Source of the DNA: Rickettsiales bacterium
Lineage (GTDB): Bacteria > Pseudomonadota > Alphaproteobacteria > Rickettsiales > JANQQO01
Reading direction: 5' to 3'
Assembly: GCA_028289305.1 (NCBI GenBank)
Contig: JANQQO010000169.1
Coordinates: 1 to 7,238, forward strand
DNA length: 7,238 nt
Shown here: positions 1-5,037 of the stretch, in pieces
Position numbering within the stretch: position 1 is the stretch's first letter
Layout of the letters: the number at the start of each line of letters is the position of its first letter
Notes under the pieces: model-generated
Databases searched by the model: none
Seen by the model: only the letters and a program-made list of their open reading frames with translations
Told to the model about the DNA's origin: nothing
Program-made: the position numbers and the translations under genes

Positions 1-219
1 CTACACCTCACCCACACGGAAAAAGAAACCTCCCCCGCCCTCGCCTATATATTTTGTTCTCCCATCGACACACTCTTCGCCCGCGCGCAAGAAGCCGGCG
101 CCATCATCACCGCTGAACTTGCTGAATTCCCCTGGGGCATGCGTGAGTTCGAGGCCACCGACCCTGATGGCAACCGCCTCATCTTCGGTGAAGGAATCAC
201 CGGTGAAACAGGAGAATAA
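1..219 (+). CDS. VOC (glyoxalase/bleomycin-resistance fold) protein, C-terminal part only
   Basis: The reading frame is open from the first base to a TAA at 217-219 and gives the last 72 residues of a protein whose start lies outside the window. The stretch PWGMREFEATDPDGNRLIFG (residues 44-63 of the fragment) is the characteristic last beta-strand region of the vicinal oxygen chelate superfamily, in which PWG-x-RE-F is followed by the DPDGN turn. The preceding segment, around DTLFARAQEAGAIIT, matches the helix and strand that open the second beta-alpha-beta-beta-beta module. This superfamily includes glyoxalase I, ring-cleavage dioxygenases and bleomycin/fosfomycin resistance proteins. The fragment is closest in style to the bleomycin-resistance/uncharacterised glyoxalase-like group, but substrate and metal ligands cannot be assigned from it. 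Its 3' end overlaps the next gene by 17 bases, which suggests co-transcription and translational coupling. Confidence 0.85.
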   Translation, partial: LHLTHTEKETSPALAYIFCSPIDTLFARAQEAGAIITAELAEFPWGMREFEATDPDGNRLIFGEGITGETGE

Positions 220-475
220 CCACCCCCTCCTTGCCCTCCGCAATCTCGGACCCTCCATGGTACGGCATTTGGAGGAGGTCGGCATACCCGATGCAGCTAC
301 CTTGCGCAAAATCGGCCCCATCCCCGCATATTTGCGCATAAAAGCCCTAAACCCCCGTGTGATGAACCGTATGGCGCTGTATGCCATTTATGGCGCCCTC
401 ACCGACCAAGATTGCATGCGCCTGCCTGAAGAAACCAAAACCTGGCTCAACGACGAGCTAGAAAAAATGCAATAA
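203..475 (+). CDS. Free-standing TfoX C-terminal domain protein
   Basis: This 90-residue protein matches the TfoX/Sxy C-terminal domain along its whole length. It has LRNLGPSMVRHLEEVGI (residues 12-28), then AATLRKIGPIPAYLRIKA (31-48), then NRMALYAIYGAL (55-66), an acidic DQD and an LP-x-E-x-K-x-WL end. The helix-hairpin-helix-like start of this domain is typical, and the N-terminal TfoX domain is absent. The frame is open from ATG 119. I prefer GTG 203 because GAAGGA (190-195) lies 7 bases upstream and the domain begins just after it; an ATG at 167 and a GTG at 188 are in-frame alternatives. In gamma-proteobacteria full-length TfoX/Sxy activates competence genes, but the role of lone C-terminal domains is unknown and competence should not be inferred here. 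It overlaps the VOC gene and was probably translated from the same mRNA. Confidence 0.8.
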   Translation: MKQENNHPLLALRNLGPSMVRHLEEVGIPDAATLRKIGPIPAYLRIKALNPRVMNRMALYAIYGALTDQDCMRLPEETKTWLNDELEKMQ

Positions 476-507
476 AATCAATAGATAACTCTTATTTTAA
501 TACCCCA

Positions 508-573
508 CCCCCGTCATCCTCATGGCGGGATTTTTGCTGCTCGCACGCAAAAATCATGACATGGGGATCCAGA
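508..573. repeat. REP-like imperfect palindrome between the TfoX-domain gene and the small membrane gene
   Basis: Three nested inverted arms are visible. The inner arms GATTTTTGC (529-537) and GCAAAAATC (547-555) pair perfectly over 9 bases around a 9-base loop. GTCAT (513-517) pairs with ATGAC (556-560). A C-run near 503-512 faces GGGG at 563-566. The left arm carries an extra 11 bases (518-528). Read on the minus strand it starts CTGGATCCCC and ends GGATGACGGGGG, a layout shared by many short interspersed palindromes in alphaproteobacterial genomes. There is no T-tract directly after the stem on either strand, so a simple intrinsic terminator is unlikely. Calling it a dispersed repeat is inference, since only one copy is in the window. 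Confidence 0.55.
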
Positions 574-619
574 CATATAGAAAAAGTAACACGCACCTCA
601 CCCTTCACCACGCTATAAT

Positions 620-649
620 TTGCCTTTTACCCCATAATTATGCTATGAT
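620..649 (+). promoter_or_regulatory. Candidate sigma-70 promoter for the small membrane protein gene
   Basis: TTGCCT (620-625) is separated by 18 bases from TATGAT (644-649). These match the -35 and -10 consensus at 4 of 6 and 5 of 6 positions. It would place a start of transcription near 656, about 50 bases before the ATG at 708. A perfect TATAAT at 614-619 has no -35 partner at the right distance. The assignment rests on consensus matching only. Confidence 0.35.
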
Positions 650-707
650 AACAATAGCTAAGGAATCTGCAGCTGGCGCGGGCTTGCCGGGTGCAGTGGA
701 GGTGAAC

Positions 708-971
708 ATGCAGTTTAAGAGCCGATTAGAACACCCGGTCATGCATAAGCTGATCATCGGGCTTATCGTGCTAGGTGCTATTTTTATTGGATACGATATG
801 AGCGTCTCGATTGAGCTCGATCGCTGGAATCTCTTCACCTTAAAAGATCTTTTAAGAACCCAAGGGCTCTACGTCGTCCGCCCCGCAGAATGGCTCGATT
901 TCCTGCTAGTGCTACCCATGTCCATCATCTGCTTCGCCCTCGCCTTCCTGCTATTCCTATTCCAGTGGTAG
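708..971 (+). CDS. Small two-helix membrane protein of unknown function
   Basis: The predicted product is 87 residues and I do not recognise its family. Two hydrophobic segments are clear: residues about 13-29 (HKLIIGLIVLGAIFIGY) and about 64-86, the second ending the protein. Between them is a 30-40 residue stretch with several charged residues (ELDRWNLFTLKDLLRTQ). The charge pattern does not settle the topology. The frame is open further upstream to an ATG at 522, but that part crosses the palindrome and the candidate promoter and does not look coding. ATG 708 has a strong ribosome-binding site, GGAGGTGA (698-705), just ahead of it, which decides the start. Its TAG (969-971) lies only 2 bases from the stop of the convergent gene. 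There is no signal peptide cleavage site that I can see; the first helix more likely stays as an anchor. Confidence 0.68.
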   Translation: MQFKSRLEHPVMHKLIIGLIVLGAIFIGYDMSVSIELDRWNLFTLKDLLRTQGLYVVRPAEWLDFLLVLPMSIICFALAFLLFLFQW

Positions 972-973
972 AG

Positions 974-2248
974 TTACCTACTCATAACAGCGTTCTTCGC
1001 CACCTCTCGTTTTTCTATTTCTTCTCTGTAATTATAAAGACTCACACTCTTTTCAACACGCACAAACGCCATATCCCATATCAAATCCAGCCCATCTTCA
1101 AGCATTTCCCAATCTAGCTCCCTCTTTAAGTCTTTCATAATTACCCGAGCATTTCCTACCGCATTTTTACCACCATACCCCCGCTCTTGATAAAAGATCT
1201 TTTTTCTTGAATCCTCAATAGGCTCTAAAACCTCCTTTTTAAAATCTCGTAATGCTTCAAGCTTAATCATCAACTCTCTTGCAACCGATTCATATTCCGA
1301 ATCATTGCGCATAAGCTGCACCCGCTCCTTAGCGACATCAATCCATTCTCTTATCTGGGAAATAAGCTCTGCCCCTTTATCTGGATCTTTCCGCCCCATA
1401 TGTTCCTGTACATAACTTTCTGCAAGTTTTAGCACTTCACTCCCTGTATTCTCTATACATCTCACAGCCTTTGCTATGGTTTTATACCGGTTGCTATATA
1501 TCTTTTCTATCGACATCCCTGGATCATTCTCTTTGTCATACCCTTCAGACATAGAAGAAGGGCTTTCCACTTCTTTTACTTCTCCCTCCTCTTTAACCTT
1601 TGCAACCCTAGTAATACAGCAAAGAGCAGGTTTACAAAATTCACCAAAACGTTCCGCTATCACATAATCAATATCAACATCCGAACCAGCCCTACCCCTA
1701 TCCCTGCGAAAATATTTAACAAGAAACATGGCCTCTTCATAAAGTTCTTTATATTGGTTCCCTAGGGAATTTTTTTGCTCCGTAGTTTGCGCGTTATCAT
1801 AAACATAAACATCACTACCTTTTTGTACTTCTTCAATAATCTCTTTACTCATTTGGTTCATCTTCCGCACAATCACACCTAAAAACAGACGCGCTTCGAC
1901 ATCCCGAGAACGTTCCAACCGTTTCTTCTCATCGGCACGTTCTTTTTCTAATTGTAACCGCTGTTCTTCATCCTCTACCTGTACAGGTGGCAGTTTTTTA
2001 TGCTCCCTTACAGCTGCTTCCGCCTCCTCATAGCGTTCTTTTTGCTTGCTAAACCTGGAAACCTTAATTTCCTGAGTACCTTTCTCTGTATAACGAATCA
2101 GCCCGTCTCGAAAAGTATCTAAAAGCTTAAGCAAAAGCTCAAAGCGCTCCTCTCTGGCCTGAGGAATAGGGTACTCTTTAACCCAATAGACATCTCCACC
2201 GCCCAGATCTACCTCTATCTTTTCCTCTACCTTCTTCTTCGCCACCAC
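974..2248 (-). CDS. Orphan charged, mostly helical 424-residue protein, function unknown
   Basis: I recognise no family. The product is highly charged and should be almost entirely alpha-helical, with no hydrophobic segment long enough for a membrane helix and no signal peptide, so a cytoplasmic location is likely. Residues about 65-125 are rich in E, K, R and Q with coiled-coil character (for example QRLQLEKERADEKKRLERSR). An acidic linker, probably flexible, lies at about 216-245, and further helices fill 245-420. Two adjacent GTG codons can start it: 2248 is 3 bases from an AAGGA (2256-2252 on the minus strand), while GTG 2245 is at a better 6 bases, giving 423 residues. Two counted 60-base lines inside it have 26 and 22 G+C, against 41 in a line of fliR, so it is AT-richer than the flagellar genes. 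This suggests acquisition or relaxed codon use, but it proves neither. A structural or secreted-effector role is possible; nothing in the sequence decides it. Confidence 0.85.
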   Translation of the reverse strand: MVAKKKVEEKIEVDLGGGDVYWVKEYPIPQAREERFELLLKLLDTFRDGLIRYTEKGTQEIKVSRFSKQKERYEEAEAAVREHKKLPPVQVEDEEQRLQLEKERADEKKRLERSRDVEARLFLGVIVRKMNQMSKEIIEEVQKGSDVYVYDNAQTTEQKNSLGNQYKELYEEAMFLVKYFRRDRGRAGSDVDIDYVIAERFGEFCKPALCCITRVAKVKEEGEVKEVESPSSMSEGYDKENDPGMSIEKIYSNRYKTIAKAVRCIENTGSEVLKLAESYVQEHMGRKDPDKGAELISQIREWIDVAKERVQLMRNDSEYESVARELMIKLEALRDFKKEVLEPIEDSRKKIFYQERGYGGKNAVGNARVIMKDLKRELDWEMLEDGLDLIWDMAFVRVEKSVSLYNYREEIEKREVAKNAVMSR

Positions 2249-2392
2249 ACGTCCTTTCTAAAAACGCCTCGACTGCTGTTCTATAGCCCATCACAGGGCC
2301 CAGGCCCCTCCGCACGCCATTACAAACAACGTGCGGTAGAGCACATCTTTCAACTATACAAAAAAAAGGTTAAGAAAACGTTAATGAAACGA
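2249..2392. other. Non-coding stretch upstream of the orphan gene
   Basis: No convincing reading frame is present. It contains a 7-base inverted repeat, CCGCACG (2310-2316) and CGTGCGG (2330-2336), around a 13-base loop, and a GGGCC-CA-GGCCC motif at about 2296-2307. It must hold the promoter and 5' leader of the minus-strand orphan gene. TATAGA (2285-2280) and TATAGT (2358-2353) are possible -10 boxes on that strand, but neither has a good -35 box, so I do not call a promoter. An A-run (2358-2367) is followed by AT-rich sequence. Confidence 0.4.
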
Positions 2393-2504
2393 GGATTTAG
2401 GATCTAGGATAAAGGGTATAGTGATGAAAAGAGTATCTCGGAGAAACGCACCCTCCACCAAATCCCAAATCCCTTATCCTATCCCCTAAAAAACACTAAA
2501 TCCC
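2393..2504. repeat. Nested palindromic element overlapping the end of the acyltransferase gene
   Basis: Outer arms GGATTTAG (2393-2400) and CTAAATCC (2496-2503) are exact inverted copies. Inside them, TAGGATAAAGGG (2405-2416) and CCCTTATCCTA (2471-2481) pair with one extra base on the left. The right side also has near-repeats of the unit AAATCCC (2460-2466, 2467-2473 and 2498-2504). The central part, about 2417-2470, is unpaired. The outer right arm includes the TAG stop (2498-2496 on the minus strand) of the acyltransferase gene and its last codons. The shape fits a small non-autonomous or REP-type element that settled at the gene's 3' end, but dispersal cannot be shown from one copy. Confidence 0.55.
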
Positions 2505-3197
2505 ATTCTTCAAATCCATGATCACCCGCTGCAGATGGCTCACCTTCGCCCGTTCTGGTGGAATCGCCTGGCCACACACCGCCGTCACTTTCATACGGAA
2601 CTTCCGCGGCACAAATTTAAACCGCGATCGCTTATATTTCCGGCTGAAAATACTGCCCCAGAGCCCTTTGAGCGCAATCGGGTAAATCGGGGCCGGCGTA
2701 TGGTCAATAATCCACTCAATACCAAAGCGAAACCGCGTCATATTCCCCGTATGCGTCAGCATGCCTTCGGGGAAAATACACACCAGCTCATCATTTTTCA
2801 GCGCATCACTAATCGTGGCGATCGCCTGCTCCACCGAGGCACGATTCGGCGCAATCGGAATTGCATTATTCAGCTTCATAAAATAATGGATCGGCTGCGT
2901 GCGATAAATCTTCTCATCAATCACATAGCGCACTGGCCGCTTCACCGAACCCTGCACCGCCGCATTAATCACCACCCCGTCCATATAGGAAACATGATTG
3001 CTAATCAGCATCGCGCCGCCCGTCTTCGGCAGGTGATGAAACCCTTTAAACGTCACACGATAGAGCACATGCACCATCCACCGCGCCGCCCAGGTATAAA
3101 ACGGTATTGGGTTCAGCCAGCTCGTCTTTATTTTCTTCCAGCGCATATCCGAATGCTCCGGTGTCGGTTCCGTTTCTATATTTAGTGATGTTTCCAC
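2496..3197 (-). CDS. PlsC-family lysophospholipid/glycerol-3-phosphate acyltransferase, Aas-like
   Basis: This 233-residue protein carries the LPLAT signatures in order. The catalytic NH-x4-D box is NHVSYMD (67-73). RPVRYVIDEKIY (87-98) and NAIPIAPNR (111-119) form the acceptor-binding region, FPEG is at 142-145, and the motif IV strand is IYPIALKGLWGSIFSR (171-186). Family members move an acyl chain from acyl-ACP or acyl-CoA to a lysophospholipid at the inner face of the cytoplasmic membrane. The spacing, with ELVCIFPEG and ALKGLWGSIFSR, resembles the acyltransferase half of Aas/LplT-type 2-acylglycerophosphoethanolamine acyltransferases more than classical PlsC, so lysophospholipid recycling is possible. 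That substrate choice is inference. The listed start is GTG 3197, which has no clear ribosome site. ATG 3146 (residue 18) has GGAG 9 bases ahead and is a real alternative. The gene stands alone and is divergent from the flagellar cluster. Confidence 0.9.
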   Translation of the reverse strand: METSLNIETEPTPEHSDMRWKKIKTSWLNPIPFYTWAARWMVHVLYRVTFKGFHHLPKTGGAMLISNHVSYMDGVVINAAVQGSVKRPVRYVIDEKIYRTQPIHYFMKLNNAIPIAPNRASVEQAIATISDALKNDELVCIFPEGMLTHTGNMTRFRFGIEWIIDHTPAPIYPIALKGLWGSIFSRKYKRSRFKFVPRKFRMKVTAVCGQAIPPERAKVSHLQRVIMDLKNGI

Positions 3198-3231
3198 GTT
3201 TATAACACAATATCTATTACTATTATTTTTC

Positions 3232-3240
3232 AGTATAGCA
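3232..3240 (-). promoter_or_regulatory. Extended -10 promoter for the acyltransferase gene
   Basis: On the minus strand TGC followed by TATACT forms an extended -10 element (TGn-TATAMT type), lying 34 bases ahead of the GTG start. The best -35 hexamer at 17 bases, AATACA, matches only 3 of 6 consensus positions, as is common for extended -10 promoters. Transcription would begin around 3225. The surrounding 3198-3270 stretch is strongly AT-rich. Confidence 0.45.
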
Positions 3241-3366
3241 CAAAATCATGCAAATGTATTCATAATAACTGCCTGATATACAGGAATATTCTACGCTGCA
3301 ACGCAGCAAAAACCCGCGCCAATAAAACGCGTGACATCCCACCCACCCTCATGCATAATATCGGCT

Positions 3367-3404
3367 GTGTGTCATACACACGGGAATGAATTAGGGAATA
3401 TAGT
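3367..3404 (+). promoter_or_regulatory. Candidate flagellar operon promoter with an operator-like dyad
   Basis: TACACA (3375-3380) and TATAGT (3399-3404) are spaced by 18 bases and match the -35 and -10 consensus at 4 and 5 positions. Overlapping the -35 is a short perfect dyad, GTGTGT-CAT-ACACAC (3367-3381), placed where a regulator could bind. I found no sigma-54 type GG-N10-GC pair at the expected position. Start of transcription would be near 3411, leaving a leader of about 60 bases before flgB. No regulator can be named from the dyad. Confidence 0.35.
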
Positions 3405-3472
3405 CAGGATTTTTTGCAGCATCGCGCTAAACACCGCGCTGTGAGCCTGTTCTAGAAGGAGTGCTAACGCCT

Positions 3473-3880
3473 GTGGATCTGTCGAAAACCGCCATATTCG
3501 CCATGATGCAGCACCGCATGAAATATCTGTCTGAGCGCCAGGCCGTGCTCGCACAGAATGTCGCTAATGCCAACACCCCTGGCTATAAACCCAAAGACTT
3601 AAAACCGCTCGATTTCAGCACCATCATGCAACAGCAAGGCAGTGCTGGGCTCAAAACCACCCATCCAGGGCATGTCTCCAGCAACACTGCTGGCGGCTCC
3701 CGCTTCGGTGTGCAGCAACAGAAAACCGTGTTTGAAACCACCCCAGACGGCAATGCCGTCAATCTCGAAGAACAAATCCTCAAAATGCAGGAAAACAACA
3801 TGGATTACCAAACCACCACCAGCCTCTATCGCAAGATGACCAGCCTGGTGAATATCGCCGTTGGTAATGATAGGAGATAA
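3473..3880 (+). CDS. flgB: Flagellar basal-body proximal rod protein FlgB
   Basis: FlgB is one of the rod subunits that join the MS ring to the distal rod; it is exported by the flagellar type III apparatus and works in the periplasm. The N-terminal rod helix and the family signature are clear: LSERQAVLAQNVANANTPGY (19-38) followed by KPKDL. The central PDGNAVNLEEQ (91-101) and the C-terminal helix with NNMDYQTTTSLYRKM (108-122) are also typical. I start it at GTG 3473 because homologues begin MDLS; the frame extends to GTG 3461, but that codon abuts the ribosome site AGAAGGAG (3454-3461) with no spacing. From 3473 the product is 135 residues, the normal length, with 11 bases to the ribosome site. 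There is no cleavable signal peptide, as expected for type III export. It is the first gene of the cluster, 8 bases before flgC. Confidence 0.96.
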   Translation: MDLSKTAIFAMMQHRMKYLSERQAVLAQNVANANTPGYKPKDLKPLDFSTIMQQQGSAGLKTTHPGHVSSNTAGGSRFGVQQQKTVFETTPDGNAVNLEEQILKMQENNMDYQTTTSLYRKMTSLVNIAVGNDRR

Positions 3881-3888
3881 CATACCCC

Positions 3889-4299
3889 ATGGCTGACCTA
3901 AAAGACGCTATCACCATCGCCACCCATGGCATGAAAGTGCAATCCACGCGTATGCGCGTTGGCGCAGAAAACATCGCCAATGCTGATTCCACCGCCACCA
4001 CCCCCGGTGGCGAGCCCTACCGCCGCAAAACCATCACCTTTAAAAACGTCCTCGACCGCGAACTCGGCGTTGAAGTCGTTAAAGTCGATAAAATCGGCGT
4101 TGATGATGGCGAGTTTAACCGCCGCTACGACCCCAGCCACCCAGCGGCAAATGCAGAAGGTTATGTGCTCACACCAAATGTCCAAACCTCTATCGAACGC
4201 CTTGATATCCAAGAAGCACAACGCAGCTATGAAGCGAATTTAAGTGTCATCGACATCTCCAAATCCATGTTAAACCGCACCTTAGAACTGATGCGCTAA
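3889..4299 (+). CDS. flgC: Flagellar basal-body rod protein FlgC
   Basis: This 136-residue product has the full FlgC layout. It begins with an N-terminal rod helix and the GAENIANADST box (25-35). TTPGGEPYRRK (37-47) is the alphaproteobacterial form of the loop after it. DPSHPAANAEGYVLTPNV (81-98) and the C-terminal EAQRSYEANLSVI (109-121) followed by the SMLNRTLEL helix complete it. FlgC assembles with FlgB and FlgF into the proximal rod in the periplasm after type III export. The ATG at 3889 has AGGAGA (3872-3877) 11 bases ahead, overlapping the end of flgB, which points to coupled translation. No irregularity is visible. Confidence 0.97.
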   Translation: MADLKDAITIATHGMKVQSTRMRVGAENIANADSTATTPGGEPYRRKTITFKNVLDRELGVEVVKVDKIGVDDGEFNRRYDPSHPAANAEGYVLTPNVQTSIERLDIQEAQRSYEANLSVIDISKSMLNRTLELMR

Positions 4300-4315
4300 C
4301 CACTAGAGGACTCTT

Positions 4316-4627
4316 ATGACAGACGCTAGCAAATTACTCGGAGCCACCCAGGCCTATAACGCCACGCAACAGCGCGGCACCGTGCCTGCCGCACAAACGG
4401 CCACCAATACGGGTGATTTCACCCATCTCGTTACGAATGCGCTTGATAGCACCGTCACCAAGGTCGTCAGCGCCGAAGCCGCCGGCAGTCAAGCGATGCT
4501 TGGCAAAGTCGGCATCGATGACTTGGCACTCGCCGTCAATAACGCCGAGCTTTCCTTGCGTAGCGTCGTCGCCGTGCGCGATCGCGTCATCACCGCTTAT
4601 CAAGAAATCATCAAAATGCCTATTTAA
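4316..4627 (+). CDS. fliE: Flagellar hook-basal body complex protein FliE
   Basis: FliE is the small adaptor between the MS ring/export gate and the first rod subunits, and an early substrate of flagellar export. The 103-residue protein has the usual variable, polar N-terminus, here rich in T, A and Q (residues 9-33). Its conserved C-terminal half has GKVGIDDLALAVNNAELSL (63-81) and the signature VAVRDRVITAYQEIIKMPI (85-103), which ends most FliE proteins. AGAGGA (4305-4310) sits 5 bases ahead of the ATG. The gap to flgC is 16 bases and to fliQ 13 bases, consistent with one operon. Confidence 0.95.
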   Translation: MTDASKLLGATQAYNATQQRGTVPAAQTATNTGDFTHLVTNALDSTVTKVVSAEAAGSQAMLGKVGIDDLALAVNNAELSLRSVVAVRDRVITAYQEIIKMPI

Positions 4628-4640
4628 CAGGAAACACTAC

Positions 4641-4907
4641 ATGGAAACCCCAGAAGCCCTGGATATCGCGCGTGAGGCGATTTACGTCCTCATCAAAATC
4701 TCACTCCCATTGATGCTCGTCGCACTGATTGTCGGCCTCATCATCGCGCTCTTCCAGGCCCTGACACAAATCCAGGAGATGACGCTCACCTTCGTGCCAA
4801 AAATCATCGCGATCTTCTTCTCCATGCTGATTTTCCTACCCTATATGCTCGAAACATTAAAAACCTTCGCCGAACAACTCGGCCAGCGCATCGCCGGAAT
4901 AGGATAA
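4641..4907 (+). CDS. fliQ: Flagellar type III export gate protein FliQ
   Basis: The 88-residue protein has the family's exact size and plan of two membrane hairpin helices, at about 15-39 and 52-74. They are joined by the conserved loop FQALTQIQEMTLTFVPK (38-54). The N-terminal METPEALDIAREAI resembles other alphaproteobacterial FliQ proteins. FliQ packs around FliP and FliR to form the export gate inside the MS ring of the inner membrane. ATG 4641 is chosen over the much longer open frame that starts at 4413, which runs out of frame through fliE. AGGA (4629-4632) lies 8 bases upstream. After its stop comes a 130-base gap before fliR that holds a palindromic repeat. Confidence 0.96.
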   Translation: METPEALDIAREAIYVLIKISLPLMLVALIVGLIIALFQALTQIQEMTLTFVPKIIAIFFSMLIFLPYMLETLKTFAEQLGQRIAGIG

Positions 4908-4910
4908 AAA

Positions 4911-5000
4911 CCACTTATTACTCCTCCCCTGCTTGCGGGGGAGGCAGGGTTTACTTAGCGAACCGCAGGTGAGCTTAGGAAATCCGGTGGGGGTGTATTA
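4911..5000. repeat. GC-rich palindromic repeat inside the flagellar cluster, between fliQ and fliR
   Basis: CCTCCCC (4923-4929) and GGGGAGG (4938-4944) are perfect arms. In RNA they extend by a U-G and a G-C pair to a 9-base stem capped by a CUUG tetraloop, a very stable form. The remainder has a repeated CTTAG (4954-4958 and 4974-4978), an ACCG/CGGT pair (4962-4965 and 4985-4988) and a GGTGGGGGTG end. The overall pattern, with G-rich and C-rich blocks such as ACCCCCACC and CTCCCCC-GCAAG, resembles widespread intergenic repeats of alphaproteobacteria. No T-run follows the stem, so it need not end transcription, but it could modulate or stabilise the fliQ/fliR mRNA. A TATAAT at 5011-5016 follows without a good -35 box. 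Confidence 0.6.
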
Positions 5001-5037
5001 AAACTGTTAGTATAATAACTCGCTATTAAAGGTAGCC

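Noticed and set aside
1..387. Minus-strand open frame of 128 codons at the left edge
   Set aside because: It lies opposite the VOC fragment and the TfoX-domain gene, which both show family motifs.
522..707. Upstream extension of the small membrane protein to ATG 522, adding 62 residues
   Set aside because: The extension crosses the REP-like palindrome and the candidate promoter, has no coding character, and a strong ribosome site sits directly before ATG 708.
2535..3185. Long plus-strand open frame (216 codons) opposite the acyltransferase gene
   Set aside because: Its translation is an H/R-rich antisense product with no family features, while the minus strand carries clear LPLAT motifs.
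3272..3284. CCTG-ATATA-CAGG dyad as a LexA (SOS) box
   Set aside because: Spacing fits neither the CTGT-N8-ACAG form nor the alphaproteobacterial GTTC-N7-GTTC form, so no regulator can be claimed.
4413..4640. Extension of fliQ upstream through fliE
   Set aside because: It runs out of frame through fliE, and the fliQ family start with its ribosome site is at 4641.
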